DNA of 64,000 nt. Origin: Myroides sp. WP-1 (GTDB lineage Bacteria; Bacteroidota; Bacteroidia; Flavobacteriales; Flavobacteriaceae). Of this stretch, positions 33,332 to 44,200 are shown piece after piece; the first letter of the stretch is position 1; each line of letters begins with the position of its first letter. The notes under the pieces are model-generated. The model saw only the letters and a list, made by a program, of their open reading frames with translations. It was not told the DNA's origin and did no database searches. A program made the position numbers and the translations under genes. The stretch lies in the NCBI RefSeq assembly GCF_014145635.1, contig NZ_JACHTC010000002.1, forward strand, positions 1-64,000, in the 5' to 3' direction.

Positions 33332-35710
33332 TTATTTGCTACTTCTACTTTTGTCGCTGAACGTAGCCTCTTTAATACTCTTTTTATTTGAACTGTCTCC
33401 AAAGGTATACGTTGCGCCAATGCTTAAACTTCTACTGTTCCACGTATTGCTAAAGGATTGGATATTGTCCTGGAAATAACTTGTTCCACTAGATTTTCCT
33501 GTATTGAATATATCGTACACAGATAGATTTAAGTTTAACTTTCTGTCGAGTAAATTGGCTTTTAAACCCGTTGATAAGGCTTGGTATTTGGCATACTTTG
33601 AGTTGTCTTCTTTATGGGGAACTTGGTGATACCAGTTTAAAAATACATTCAGTGTCTTTGCCTGATTTAAGGTAAAGGTATTTTGAGAGTAGTAACTAAA
33701 ATAAACACCATTTTGGGGAATTTGATTTGCCTTGCTATTTCTGTAGTAAGACTTTCCATAAATCAAATCTGTGCCCGTACTCGTTTGCCACCATCCTGTT
33801 ATTTTTTCACTGTATGAAGCGGTTATCCCGTAGTTATCACTGTTGAGCATATTGTAATAGGTACTGACAAATACGTCGTCGACTAATGTTGAATATTGAT
33901 CAAAAGAATTTGAAATATGATAATAATTAAAACTAACAGACAATGCGCTATTAAATAGGTAGTTCAATTCAAAGTTATCCGTAAAAGAAGGATCTAATTC
34001 CGGATTTCCACTGTTGTATGAATAAGTGTTTGCATAATAGCGAAACGGATTTAAAATGCTAGAATACGGTCGGTTGATACGCTTAGAATAGTTAAAGCTA
34101 AACGCGTGTTTTTCATTTGGGTTATAAGCCACAAATACAGAAGGAAACCATTTGTTGTATGATTTGGTGAATTTTTCATTTGTTTCAAGTAAGTGTCCTT
34201 CTACCTCTGTTTGTTCAAAGCGAACTCCTCCTTTTACATTCCACTTGTCGTTGAGTTGTTTGTTCAAACTTAGATAACCTGCATAATTGTCCTCCTTGTA
34301 ATTAAAGCGATTGCTACGTGTTGTATCATACGTGAGTTGATCTTCAAAGCGGTTGTAGTAAAAAACCTTAGATCTATTATCATAATTGGTGTATTTACCT
34401 CCAAATTCAACATCTACCCACGGTAATTTATAGGAAAGATCGGCAGTACCACTCCAAACTTTATAATTTAAATCATTGGTGAAATAAGTTGATCTAGTTT
34501 GATTGCTTGGCGAGTTGCGTTCGTCCATATTGGTTGAACCTTCAGGGGCATTGGTAAAGTAGTTCATTCCTAAAGACAATTTGCTACCTAATGAATCAAT
34601 ATTGTAATCGTAGAAGGTATTCAAGGTTTGATATAGATTGTTGTTGTTGACTTTAGTTAAAGAGTTGATTACAGAATCAAGTGTATAAGTAGGTAAAGCA
34701 ATATATTTTGATTCGTTGTTGTTACTCGTTGAGTTTTTGTATTTAGACAAGTCATAAGTTACTCCAACAAGACTATTGCTTGATAGTTGATAATTCGTTG
34801 TTAGGTTTAAACCTGCAGAATTGTAATTGCCTGTAGGATCTCCATAAGCATCTAAAATTCGATCTTTATTGGTGTAAGTGTATGAATTTACATTGCCGTA
34901 TCGACCATCGTTACCGTTGGCTTTTAGCATTAAATTCCACTTTTTGTTTTGATAATTTAGACTCCCATTTCCAGAAATAGCATTATAGTTATTATAAGAA
35001 TAAGAACTGCTAACCGATCCATATAAACCAAGAGACTTGTTTTGTTTTAAAACGATGTTGATCAATCCGCTATTTCCACTGGCTTCATATTTTGAAGGAG
35101 GATTGGTGATAACTTCGATTTTTTCAATGTCGTCAGAACGTAGAGTTTTTAAATAATTCGTTAACGCCTCTGCCTGAAGGTGCACAATTTTATCGTTGAT
35201 CATAATAGTGACGCTGCTCTTTCCTACAAGGCTAATTTTGTCATTTTGTACTTTGACCATCGGTGTGTTCTTCAATGCTTCGATTGCATCCATTCCTTGT
35301 GAAGCAATACTAGCTGAGGTATTAAATACTAAGCGATCTGCCTTGCGCTCCACGAGTTTTTTTTCTGCCTGAAGGACAATCTCCTCTAACGCAGTGGAAG
35401 ATTCGGTGATAATCTCCCCTAAATCTAGGTCGCGATCTAAAGTGATATTTTGCGTGTAAAGCTGTTGTCCTAGATAGTTAATCGTTAATGTGTATTGAGC
35501 TGTTGGAATATTCGTTAGATTGAATTCTCCCGTTTCTGAAGTAAAACCTTGTTGAACCAATTGATCGTCTGTCTCTTTTAATAGATGTAGTTCCGCAAAA
35601 TCAATGGGTTGTTTGGCTTGGTTGAGTACTTTTCCCTTTATGCTATTTTGTGCCTGAAGTAATGCTATACCACAGAAAAATGCCATAAATAGAGTTAGAT
35701 TCTTTTTCAT
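33332..35710 (-). CDS. TonB-dependent-receptor-like outer-membrane beta-barrel protein, paralog 1
   Basis: This 792-residue protein has a signal peptide (MKKNLTLFMAFFCGIALLQAQ), a carboxypeptidase-regulatory-like domain (about 23-95), a plug-like domain (about 110-220, with VTIMINDKIVHLQ and ANPPSKYEASGNSGLINIVLK-type segment) and a C-terminal barrel of the outer membrane protein beta-barrel family. It lacks an obvious TonB box. It is paralogous to the next gene upstream, which shares all domains and the ASGNSGLINIVLKQ segment. The ligand is unknown. Confidence 0.85.
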   Translation of the reverse strand: MKKNLTLFMAFFCGIALLQAQNSIKGKVLNQAKQPIDFAELHLLKETDDQLVQQGFTSETGEFNLTNIPTAQYTLTINYLGQQLYTQNITLDRDLDLGEIITESSTALEEIVLQAEKKLVERKADRLVFNTSASIASQGMDAIEALKNTPMVKVQNDKISLVGKSSVTIMINDKIVHLQAEALTNYLKTLRSDDIEKIEVITNPPSKYEASGNSGLINIVLKQNKSLGLYGSVSSSYSYNNYNAISGNGSLNYQNKKWNLMLKANGNDGRYGNVNSYTYTNKDRILDAYGDPTGNYNSAGLNLTTNYQLSSNSLVGVTYDLSKYKNSTSNNNESKYIALPTYTLDSVINSLTKVNNNNLYQTLNTFYDYNIDSLGSKLSLGMNYFTNAPEGSTNMDERNSPSNQTRSTYFTNDLNYKVWSGTADLSYKLPWVDVEFGGKYTNYDNRSKVFYYNRFEDQLTYDTTRSNRFNYKEDNYAGYLSLNKQLNDKWNVKGGVRFEQTEVEGHLLETNEKFTKSYNKWFPSVFVAYNPNEKHAFSFNYSKRINRPYSSILNPFRYYANTYSYNSGNPELDPSFTDNFELNYLFNSALSVSFNYYHISNSFDQYSTLVDDVFVSTYYNMLNSDNYGITASYSEKITGWWQTSTGTDLIYGKSYYRNSKANQIPQNGVYFSYYSQNTFTLNQAKTLNVFLNWYHQVPHKEDNSKYAKYQALSTGLKANLLDRKLNLNLSVYDIFNTGKSSGTSYFQDNIQSFSNTWNSRSLSIGATYTFGDSSNKKSIKEATFSDKSRSSK

Positions 35711-35947
35711 AGTAATGGATTTTAAACAAACTTATCAACAGTGTTAATAAGTTTGTTAACAAGTCGGTTTGTTTTGGTTGATAACTAGGTTAATGCCTAT
35801 AAGTAGCTCTATTAATTTATTTGTTACGAATTGTTTAGCTTTGTTTATAACTTTTTTGATTTCAAGATTAAAAGTGCTTGTGTTTCAACTGTTTTTTATA
35901 AGTATTAACAAAGTTATCAACACCTTGTTTTTATTTTCTGTTGATAA
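35711..35947. repeat. Intergenic TTATCAACA cluster and 11-bp hairpin
   Basis: TTATCAACA or its complement occurs exactly at 35733, 35914 and 35939, with TTATCAACC at about 35777; it differs by one base from the E. coli DnaA box TTATCCACA. Separately, AACAAACTTAT (35726-35736) and ATAAGTTTGTT (35748-35758) are perfect inverted repeats just upstream of the paralog 1 start. The hairpin may control that gene. The word also occurs inside paralog 2 (near 37110 and 37285), so it need not be an origin. Confidence 0.4.
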
Positions 35948-38312
35948 CATCTTTATTACTTCCTTGACGTTCTCGTACTTTTATTTTTGAATTTCCAAAG
36001 CTATAGCTCAACCCCATGGTGAAGTAGCGGTTGTCATTATACATGTTGTATCCTTGTTTTACACCATCTGACGTTGCTTCTGCGCGTAAATGTGATGTTC
36101 TTAAGATGTCGTTCATATAAGCTGAGATATTTAGTTTCTTGTCTAATACCGCATATTTCAATCCTAAACTTAATGCATACATAGGTTTCAGCTTCCAGTT
36201 TCCACTGTTTAATTTAGATTGATACCAAAAGTCTATTTGCGCCTGAAAAGTTTGAGGTTCGTTTAATTGAAGGGTTGTATTAGAGCTCACATAATATCCC
36301 ATTCCATTGTTGGTTTCTAAATTAATAGGTTGCAATAGTTTAGAAGAGCTGTAAAATACGCTGATTGTGTTTTGTGTATTGATCCAATGCCAAGCATCAA
36401 ATAGATGTGTGATTCCTAAATTGTAGTTCTCTGCATCGAAGATATTGTCGTGTTTCAACATTTGAATGTTATTTGCTGTATCAATGGTTGAAAACTGCGT
36501 TGACATATCAGTTGCCTTTGAATAAGAGGCATTGAGGAATAATTTATTTCTAAAAGTGTAACTAGCAGTAATAGTATTGGTAAAGGTTGGTTTGAGTGAG
36601 GGGTTTCCCGTTACATAGTTGTACTCATTTACATACCATCGGAATGGATTGAGTTGCCAGAAACTAGGTCTGCTAATTCGGCGATTTGCAGTAAGAGAAA
36701 GCGTATTGTCATCATTCACCTTATAATTAACATATAGACTAGGGAAAAGCTCTGTGTAATTTGTTTTTTTCTTTTCTGCTGTAGCTACAGATTCACCCGT
36801 TGTTTGTGTGCTCTCTACGCGTAAACCAAGTTGTGCCTCCCATTTTTTAGAGAAGGTTTTGGTTGCGCTGAAATAGGCAGCTTGTATGTTTTCTTTGTAT
36901 ACAAAATGGTCGGCTTGTATAATCTCGTATGTTGTTGCATTTTCGTTTGCGTTGAAGGAATTAGCATTGTTGACAGTTTGTACAAAACTCACTTTTGCTC
37001 CATAAGATAAATTAACGAAAGACAACGGCTGTTCAATGTCTATTTTGGCGCTGTAATTGTCGATCTTTTGATCGCCATCCGTTTGTGAATCTTGTACTTT
37101 GTTAACAACGTTATCAACAATGGTCGTATTGGTGTTGAAAACTCGGTTTTTATTTGTTGTATAGTTAAAGTAATCCATGTCTAAGTTTAACTTATTTCCC
37201 AGTGTATCAAACTTATGCGAGAAATTTAAATTCAAAGCATGATTGTTGAAATCTGGATTAGATTTTCCCTTTGTATCAATGTTTTTTATTAAGTTATCAA
37301 CAAGGTTATAAACATTGGATTGATTTTTGTCTGCGGTTTTTTGTGTGTTTTTGCTTCCTCTATACTGAAAACCAAATCCAGTTTTGTCAGTGGCTTGATA
37401 ATCCAATTGGAAACTACCAGCTATATCTTCGTTTTTCTTTGTTTCTCTGTAGATTGTTTTCCACGTTTCTGTTGGATAATACAGATCCATTTTTCCAATT
37501 TCTTGGTTGTAGCCCTTACTTGCATTTAGCGATGCAGCAACTGATATGTTGTTTTTGCTGTAGTTAAATACATCGCTAAATTTCCACGTTGCTTTATCTG
37601 CAGTTTCAAATCCAGCACTTACCTGATTGTTCCAAGAATCTTGTTTGGCTTGTTTTAGTACAATATTGATTAAACCACTGTTTCCACTAGCCTCATATTT
37701 AGCAGGAGGGGTTGTGATAATTTCTATTTTTTGAATGTTTTCTGAAGGTATCGTGCTCAAATAGCTGATGAGTTCTTCTCCAGTAAGAGGAAGCATTTTG
37801 TCGTTAATCATCACCTGCATGTTGCTTTTTCCAACTAAGGAAATCTGATCCTTGTCTACCTTTAACCCAGGGGTTAGTTTTAAAACATCTTTGGCATTGC
37901 TGTTGTTGGCATGTACAGATTGATCAATGTTGAAAACGGTGCGATCAATTTTACGCTCTATTAATTTGGGCTTTGCAGATACTACGATTTCGTTTAACAC
38001 TTGATCTGCTTGCAGAATAATCGGATCAAGTGTTCGATCCATTGTGATTGTAATAGTTGCTTCATATTGATTGATGCCCGCATTGAGAATACGCAAGGCA
38101 TAGGTATCAGCAGCAATAGGAGTTAAGGTAAAACTTCCTTTTTCATCCGTATAGGTGTGTAGAATTAATTCTTCCTGTTGATTGAGTAAAAGGACTTCTG
38201 CATAATCGATTGGTTGATGTGTTGCGTCGAGAACAGATCCTGTTAGCTTTGATTGAGCCTGACTTACGAAGGAAATAAGTAAACAGATAAAAGTGATTAG
38301 TTTAGTTTTCAT
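35931..38312 (-). CDS. TonB-dependent-receptor-like outer-membrane beta-barrel protein, paralog 2
   Basis: This 793-residue protein has a signal peptide ending SFVSQAQ, a carboxypeptidase-regulatory-like domain, a plug-like domain with MQVMINDKMLPLTGEE and YEASGNSGLINIVLKQ, and a C-terminal barrel. It is one residue different in length from paralog 1, which lies 220 bases downstream on the same strand, so a tandem duplication is likely. A CAAAGGTA (minus-strand TACCTTTG) box lies 260 bases upstream. The ligand is unknown. Confidence 0.85.
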   Translation of the reverse strand: MKTKLITFICLLISFVSQAQSKLTGSVLDATHQPIDYAEVLLLNQQEELILHTYTDEKGSFTLTPIAADTYALRILNAGINQYEATITITMDRTLDPIILQADQVLNEIVVSAKPKLIERKIDRTVFNIDQSVHANNSNAKDVLKLTPGLKVDKDQISLVGKSNMQVMINDKMLPLTGEELISYLSTIPSENIQKIEIITTPPAKYEASGNSGLINIVLKQAKQDSWNNQVSAGFETADKATWKFSDVFNYSKNNISVAASLNASKGYNQEIGKMDLYYPTETWKTIYRETKKNEDIAGSFQLDYQATDKTGFGFQYRGSKNTQKTADKNQSNVYNLVDNLIKNIDTKGKSNPDFNNHALNLNFSHKFDTLGNKLNLDMDYFNYTTNKNRVFNTNTTIVDNVVNKVQDSQTDGDQKIDNYSAKIDIEQPLSFVNLSYGAKVSFVQTVNNANSFNANENATTYEIIQADHFVYKENIQAAYFSATKTFSKKWEAQLGLRVESTQTTGESVATAEKKKTNYTELFPSLYVNYKVNDDNTLSLTANRRISRPSFWQLNPFRWYVNEYNYVTGNPSLKPTFTNTITASYTFRNKLFLNASYSKATDMSTQFSTIDTANNIQMLKHDNIFDAENYNLGITHLFDAWHWINTQNTISVFYSSSKLLQPINLETNNGMGYYVSSNTTLQLNEPQTFQAQIDFWYQSKLNSGNWKLKPMYALSLGLKYAVLDKKLNISAYMNDILRTSHLRAEATSDGVKQGYNMYNDNRYFTMGLSYSFGNSKIKVRERQGSNKDVINRK

Positions 38313-38462
38313 GTAGTGTTTCTATTTACTAGAAAACAAACTAAAGTTGTGCCAAGAGAATTATATTTTTTTAATTCGCTGAAATTTAGTATATTAAAAA
38401 AGTAGGGCAGCAAGTAAGTGTCCGATTCCGAACAACAGAATAATAAAAATGAACACATAAAA

Positions 38463-38489
38463 AAAACTGCTTTTGGGGAAAGCAGTTTT
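38463..38489 (-). terminator. Terminator within the leader of the outer-membrane gene
   Basis: AAAACTGCTTT and AAAGCAGTTTT form a perfect 11-pair stem; on the minus strand eight T residues follow. No gene ends here on that strand. A minus-strand promoter-like TACCTTTG (38579-38572) lies about 85 bases upstream, so the pair could define an attenuated leader or a short RNA. The rest of 38313-38662 shows nothing convincing. Confidence 0.65.
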
Positions 38490-38571
38490 TCGTTAAGCAT
38501 ATATGAATTTTGAATTTCAATTTCAGATCATTCATTTTAAGCTTGACATTGATTTTGTTGTTTATGTTAAC

Positions 38572-38629
38572 CAAAGGTACGATAAAGTTTAATAAAATGG
38601 AACTAAAATATAATAAAGTGTTACCTTTG
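38572..38629. promoter_or_regulatory. Divergent TACCTTTG promoter-like boxes
   Basis: Two TACCTTTG boxes face away from each other: one on the minus strand (plus CAAAGGTA at 38572-38579) directed to the outer-membrane gene, one on the plus strand (38622-38629) directed to the XRE gene 34 bases on. Between them are repeats of AATAAA/TAATAAAGT. The XRE protein could control both. The -33 boxes are not clear. Confidence 0.45.
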
Positions 38630-38662
38630 TGAAAGATAATTTATTAAACTACAAGGTTTATT

Positions 38663-38974
38663 ATGCAAACACCAACACAAAAATGTAAATTTCAATCAGA
38701 GAAAATGCGAACAAGAAGAAAAGAATTAGGTTTTTCACAAGAATATGTGGCAATGAAGCTGAATATTTCTCAAAAAGCATATTCTGATATTGAAAGTGGA
38801 AAGACAAAATTAAAGAATGATGTACTCAATGAAATAGCAATTATTTTAGAGATTTCACCATTTGAAATTTGTCCAATTGCCTGTGATTGTACTTCTGATT
38901 TGCAAACAAAGCACGGACGACTTATTGAGTATCTTCAAGAAAAGGATATTAATTTTCCAGAAGATCTGATTTAA
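38663..38974 (+). CDS. XRE-family helix-turn-helix regulator
   Basis: This 103-residue protein has a Cro/CI-type domain at about residues 15-68: MRTRRKELGFSQEYVAMKLNISQKAYSDIESGKTKL. A short tail follows, with three cysteines (ICPIACDC) and a C-terminal helix. It is a single gene, 34 bases after a TACCTTTG box, ending at a bidirectional terminator shared with fabH. Its targets are unknown; the divergent outer-membrane gene is a candidate. Confidence 0.85.
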   Translation: MQTPTQKCKFQSEKMRTRRKELGFSQEYVAMKLNISQKAYSDIESGKTKLKNDVLNEIAIILEISPFEICPIACDCTSDLQTKHGRLIEYLQEKDINFPEDLI

Positions 38975-39020
38975 ATGGCGTGCAATCTAACCTGAAACCT
39001 ATCGTTTATATTTTATAGGA

Positions 39021-39048
39021 AAAGAGGTCTTCTTTTGAAGACCTCTTT
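39021..39048. terminator. Bidirectional terminator between XRE gene and fabH
   Basis: AAAGAGGTCTTC and GAAGACCTCTTT form a perfect 12-pair stem with a four-base loop and T-run. It serves both convergent genes. Confidence 0.9.
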
Positions 39049-39052
39049 TTGT

Positions 39053-40045
39053 TTATATATTCCATTGCAGGAGGCTTGCGCCCCATGAAAATCCTGCGCC
39101 GAATGCAGTTAAAAGAAGCAAGTCTCCTTTTTTGATCTGATCTTTGTATTCCCAAATACAAAGGGGAATCGTCGCTGCTATTGTATTTCCAGAATAAGTG
39201 ATATTACTTAAAGCTCTGTGCTCCTCGATACCCAAATCCTTTCCTACAGCATCAATAATGCGCTTATTGGCTTGATGGGCAACTAACCACTGTACGTCGT
39301 CTATCGATAAGTTATTTCGATCTAGAAGCGCTTGGCATGTGTTACTCATTGCCGTAACAGCATTTTTGAAAACCACTTTACCATCCTGTTTTAAATAACG
39401 GTATTCTTCCTTCCATTGGTCTGTTTCATAGGGATAAAGTGATCCGCCACCCTTGATATTTAAATATTCGATTCCCTTGCCATCGCTAACTAACAAGGCA
39501 TCTTGGATTCCTGTTTCTAGAGAAGGTTCTAACCATACTGCACCAGCTCCATCTCCAAATAAAATATTAGTTGATCGATCTGTGCGGTCTACATAACTGC
39601 TAATCTTGTCTGCTCCAACAACCACGACATTTTTATAACGTCCTGTTTCAACCAAAGCTGCTCCCATGTCTAATGCATATAAAAAACCAGAACAAGCAGC
39701 GTTCATGTCAAAAGCCCATACATTAGTCAAATTGAGCTTATGACAAACGATGTTCGCTGTTGAGGGCATTGGCATATCTGGAGAGGAGGTAGCAATTATT
39801 ATTGCATCTATTGTTGAGATGTCTTTTTGGTAAGAAGAACACATCTCTTTTATGGCTTCTACTGCCATATCCGATGTCGCTAGACCATCTTCTAAAATTC
39901 GTCGCTCCTTAATTCCTGTTCTTTTCATAATCCATTCATCAGAAGTATCTGATAAATGTTCTAAATCAGCATTGGTGCGCTTGTTTGTTGGGAGATACCC
40001 TCCAAGGGCTGTGATTTGAGCATATTGTTGTTTATTCTTCAACAT
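39053..40045 (-). CDS. fabH: 3-oxoacyl-ACP synthase III (KAS III)
   Basis: This 330-residue thiolase-fold enzyme condenses acetyl-CoA or a branched starter with malonyl-ACP to begin fatty acid synthesis. The catalytic triad is visible: C118 (NAACSGF), H257 (VAHQANKR) and N287 (SGNTIA). Length and the glycine-rich end LLLTAFGAGFSWGASLLQW are typical. It is a single gene here, not in a fab operon, so it may be one of several copies or act on a special starter. It lies beside an efflux locus with its own regulators. Confidence 0.93.
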   Translation of the reverse strand: MLKNKQQYAQITALGGYLPTNKRTNADLEHLSDTSDEWIMKRTGIKERRILEDGLATSDMAVEAIKEMCSSYQKDISTIDAIIIATSSPDMPMPSTANIVCHKLNLTNVWAFDMNAACSGFLYALDMGAALVETGRYKNVVVVGADKISSYVDRTDRSTNILFGDGAGAVWLEPSLETGIQDALLVSDGKGIEYLNIKGGGSLYPYETDQWKEEYRYLKQDGKVVFKNAVTAMSNTCQALLDRNNLSIDDVQWLVAHQANKRIIDAVGKDLGIEEHRALSNITYSGNTIAATIPLCIWEYKDQIKKGDLLLLTAFGAGFSWGASLLQWNI

Positions 40046-40202
40046 TTTCGTGAGTTTTGCGACTTATATGCAAATAATAATTAAATTCATTTAAGGAGGG
40101 GTTTTTCCTTTAAAGAACTCAAATCTCGCTATTTTTAAGAAAATATCAGTAGTTAAATAAACGGTATAACTTGTCAAAAAGACGTATAAATTATTTGAAA
40201 TG

Positions 40203-41099
40203 TTAATTTATTAACTTAAACTCGCGCGGTGATGATCCGGTGCTATTTTTAAAAAATTTGCTAAAGAGTGCGACATCTTGAAAATTTAGTTCACTGGCTA
40301 CAGAAGTCACAGAATTATTCGGATTCTTTAAAAGTATTTTTGCCTCGAGAATGATTGATTCTACAATGATGTCTTTTGGTGTTTTACCAAAGATTTCAGT
40401 AATGACTTTAGTGAGGTGTTTTCTACTGATGAACATGTGATCTGCATAGAATTGCACACTTCTCTCTTTTTTAAAGTGAGAAGATACTAATAGGAGGAAA
40501 TTCTTGGTTAACTCTTCTTTTCGAAGTGTCTTTTTTTCTGTTTTAGCCAAGACGCGTTTATTGTAGAAATGACCTAATTCATACATCAAAATAGAAAAAT
40601 GATGGAGGATCAATTGGTGGGTAAACATATTGTCTTGATCAAAAACAAGTTTGTTCAATCGCTTCATATGATAGTTGAGTTCTTTAATCAAATGACTGTT
40701 TAGCGATAGAATTTTTGGATATTGAGAAGAAAAAAACTGAATGAGATTATTGGATTTAAGATGAAAACCCGCATCTAGAAATAATTCACCACTTGCAAAG
40801 AAAGCCTGTACACTAAAATCTTTGGTGTATTGAATAATCTCAAAAAACTGTTGTGGCAAAACAACGAGAATATCGTTTTTTTTCACTTTCGTTGGTTCTA
40901 AATTGATCGTAATCTCACATTCACCTGATTTGATGAGGATCAAACCAAAAGAAGCAAACGTATAGGGTTTGCCAATGACAAAATATTGACTGTGCTTAGG
41001 ACCAATTTCTACAACGGCTAATCGCTTGTCTACAATAAAACGTTCGTATCGATTTAAGATATCTTCAATAGAGTAAGATTGTATATAATTATTCTTCAC
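40203..41099 (-). CDS. AraC-family transcriptional regulator
   Basis: This 298-residue protein has an N-terminal cupin-like sensing domain (about 20-150) and a C-terminal AraC double helix-turn-helix (about 200-297), with SVQFYADHMFISRKHLTKVI and SVTSVASELNFQDVALFSKFFKNSTGSSPREFK. It lies between fabH and the efflux operon, all on the minus strand, separated from the efflux genes by a terminator. It could regulate either neighbour; this is inferred. Confidence 0.9.
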   Translation of the reverse strand: MKNNYIQSYSIEDILNRYERFIVDKRLAVVEIGPKHSQYFVIGKPYTFASFGLILIKSGECEITINLEPTKVKKNDILVVLPQQFFEIIQYTKDFSVQAFFASGELFLDAGFHLKSNNLIQFFSSQYPKILSLNSHLIKELNYHMKRLNKLVFDQDNMFTHQLILHHFSILMYELGHFYNKRVLAKTEKKTLRKEELTKNFLLLVSSHFKKERSVQFYADHMFISRKHLTKVITEIFGKTPKDIIVESIILEAKILLKNPNNSVTSVASELNFQDVALFSKFFKNSTGSSPREFKLIN

Positions 41100-41174
41100 A
41101 ATAGGGTAACATAGTTAAAGGGATAAAAATAAGAAGTACAAGGGATAAAAAACTTGTTTTAGGTTAAGAAAAAA

Positions 41175-41205
41175 AATAGAGTAGAAAATAATTTTCTACT
41201 CTATT
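41175..41205 (-). terminator. Terminator of the efflux operon
   Basis: AATAGAGTAGAAAA and TTTTCTACTCTATT form a perfect 14-pair stem with a three-base loop; on the minus strand a T-run follows. It lies 37 bases beyond the RND gene stop. Confidence 0.9.
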
Positions 41206-41241
41206 GTGATTTGTTTTATTTAGGTCAACGAAGAAACACTT

Positions 41242-44200
41242 CTAATGATGATCTACAAAATTGCGGTTTGGTTCATAATCGGATTCCATTTCTGCTTGGT
41301 AATCGATTTTTTCTTTTTGACCGAAACGCTTGCCTATTTTGTCAAAAATAGAGTAGATGATCGGTACAATAACCAAGGTTAGTAAAAGGGAAGATAATAA
41401 CCCACCGATGATTACCACAGCTAATCCGTTGTTCATTTCAGCTCCTGCTCCACTTGCTAAGGCAATAGGTACCATTCCGATAACCATGGCAATGGTTGTC
41501 ATCAAGATTGGTCGCAGACGCGCATGGTTGGCGGCGATCAAAGCATCGTGAACACTGTCTCCAGACTCTACTCGGTGGTTAGCGAAATCGACCAGTAAGA
41601 TCGCATTCTTACACACTAAACCAATTAACATAATGATTCCTAAGATGGTAAATATGTTCAAGGAAATATTGGCGATAGCTAAAGCTAATAGAGCTCCAAT
41701 AAATGATAGTGGCACAGAAAAGATAACGATAAACGGTTTAGAGAAACTGTCATACAAAGCAACCATTACCAAATAAACTAGAATAATAGCAGCTAATAAA
41801 GCGATTCCTAATGTACCAAATCCTTCTTCCTGATCTTCCATAGTTCCTGTCCATTGGTATTTTACTCCGGGCTTTAAGGTTAGCTGATCAAATTTTGGCA
41901 ACCACTCGTTGGCAATATCTCCAGGAGAACGACCAATAGTTTGCGACTTGATTGTAACAGATGGACTCTTGTCTCTTCGCTCTAAAATGGATGGACCTGA
42001 GCTATAACTTACCGTTGCAAATTGTTCAAGCTTCACATCTTTTCCTTGGTTGTTTTTAAAGTTGATCGTTTTTACGTCGTCTATGGTTGTTCTTGCATAT
42101 TCTTGAAAGCGAATGTTAATATCGTATTCATACTCACCTGCTCGATATTTACCGTCAGTATTTCCGTTAAATGCTGTTTGCATGGTCATACCCACCGTGT
42201 ACATGTCTAATCCAAGAGCTGCCATTTTATCGCGATCTACTTGTACGTTGATTTCGGGACTTCCTGTTTCGGTGGTTAGTTTTGTTTCCATCGTACCAGG
42301 TATTTGATCTAACAAAGCCTTGGCCTGAATAGCAAATTCCATGGCATCATCCAAGTTAGAACCCGTAACAGTTAAGGCTAAAGGCGCTTCTTCTGCTCCA
42401 ATTAACCCAACAGGTACTGTTTTTACTTTTACACCGACCATCAAAGGAGCTAATTCTTTTTTCAACTTCGCTGCATAAACGAATGAACTCTCGCTTCGTT
42501 CTTTTTTATCCGTTAAGATAACGTGTATTTCTGATTTGTATTTGGTTGCCTGACTTCCACCATAGCCCTCAGAAGACTGTCCAACGGTGGTAATCATGTC
42601 TACTACTTCCGGCTTGGTGCGCAAAAAGGCTTCTGCCTTTTGTGTCATATGATTGGTCTGTTGTACAGAAGCGTCTTTATCTAATTCTAGCTGTACTAAG
42701 AATTCTCCTTTATCTGTTTTGGGGAAGAATTCTCCTCCCACATATCCCAAAGAGGGAAGTGCTAAAGATCCAAAAAAGGCCAATGCTACAATAATCAATA
42801 CAATAATCGTGTTTTTCGTTGAGTTTAATGCCCAAACTAATAAACCTGAAATACTGTGTGTAAATGATGTCAATCCCTTTTCAAACCCATGAAGTATTTT
42901 TCCAAAGAAAGAGGTTGGTTGGATGACTTCAATTTTACCATATCTTGAGAATAACCAAGGAACTATGGTAAAAGAAACCAACAAAGATAACATCGTTGCT
43001 ATAATTACTGTGACACAAAACTGTTTAATGATATTTGGCACTAACCCTGATGACATTGCAATAGGTAAGAATACCACTACAATAACTAAGGTAATTGCTG
43101 TTACGGTAAAACCAATTTCTTTTGCCCCATCATAAGAAGCGCGTACTTTGTTTTTACCCATTTCCATGTGGCGGTGAATATTTTCAATTACCACAATGGC
43201 ATCGTCTACTAAAATACCAACAACTAAAGAAAGTGCAAGTAAACTCAATAAGTTCAGTGAATAACCCAAAAGGTAGATCCCGATAAAAGTCGCTACTAAC
43301 GACAAGGGAATGGCAACCATCACAATCAGGGCATTTCTGAAGCTATGTAGGAAAAACAACATAACAAAAGCAACTAATACAATCGCCAAGAACAAGTCGA
43401 ACATTACAGCATTTGCGGCTTCTAAAGTAAACTGAGAAGAGTCATTCGCTGTCTTGATGTTTAATTGAATATCAGCGTAGTTTTTCTCTACTTCAGCAAT
43501 AGATTGTTGCGTTAATTCACTCACCGTAACGGCATTGGCATCCGATTGCTTGATGACCTGCATCAATATCGTTGACTGTTGATTCAAACGCGCAATCTTT
43601 TCTACTTCTTTTACCCCGTCTTGCACATCGGCAATATCACTTAAACGAATGTCGATTCCACCTTGAGAAGCAATTACTAAGTTTCTCATCTCTTCGATGT
43701 CTTTGTATTTCCCAGCTAAGCGAATAAGCGTTTGTTTGTCTCCTGATTTTACACTTCCTGTAGGGAAATCTAAATTAGAACTCAGTACGGCTTGTTGTAC
43801 CATTGGAACGCTCAATCCGTAAGCTTCAATTTTTTTAGGATCAAGTAAGACCTGAATCTCTCGTTCTTCTCCACCAACTAACTCTACTTTAGCCACTCCG
43901 GCTACACGAGAAAAAATAGGTTGAATCTTCTTATCTAGTAAGTCATATAGCTCTTTTTCCGTTAGATTACTCGTTACACTTAGCGTCATAATGGGTAAAT
44001 CACTTAAAGAGTATTTCTGTAGAGAAGGAGGATCAACGTCTTTCGGTAAGTCTTTTAAGATCGCATTGATCTTGCGCTGCGCATCGTTCAATGATAAGTC
44101 TACGTTGGCTTCTGAAGTTAGGTAAATCATTACAGTAGACAAACTCTCAAAAGACAAGGCTTCTACTTTTTTTACATTTTCCAAAGAAGCAACGGCATCT

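Noticed and set aside
35711..35947. TTATCAACA cluster as the chromosomal origin
   Set aside because: The word differs from the DnaA box, recurs inside the neighbouring gene, and no dnaA or other oriC neighbours are seen.
38309..38574. Minus-strand frames before the outer-membrane gene as small proteins
   Set aside because: They read straight through a terminator hairpin, have no ribosome-binding site and no coding character.
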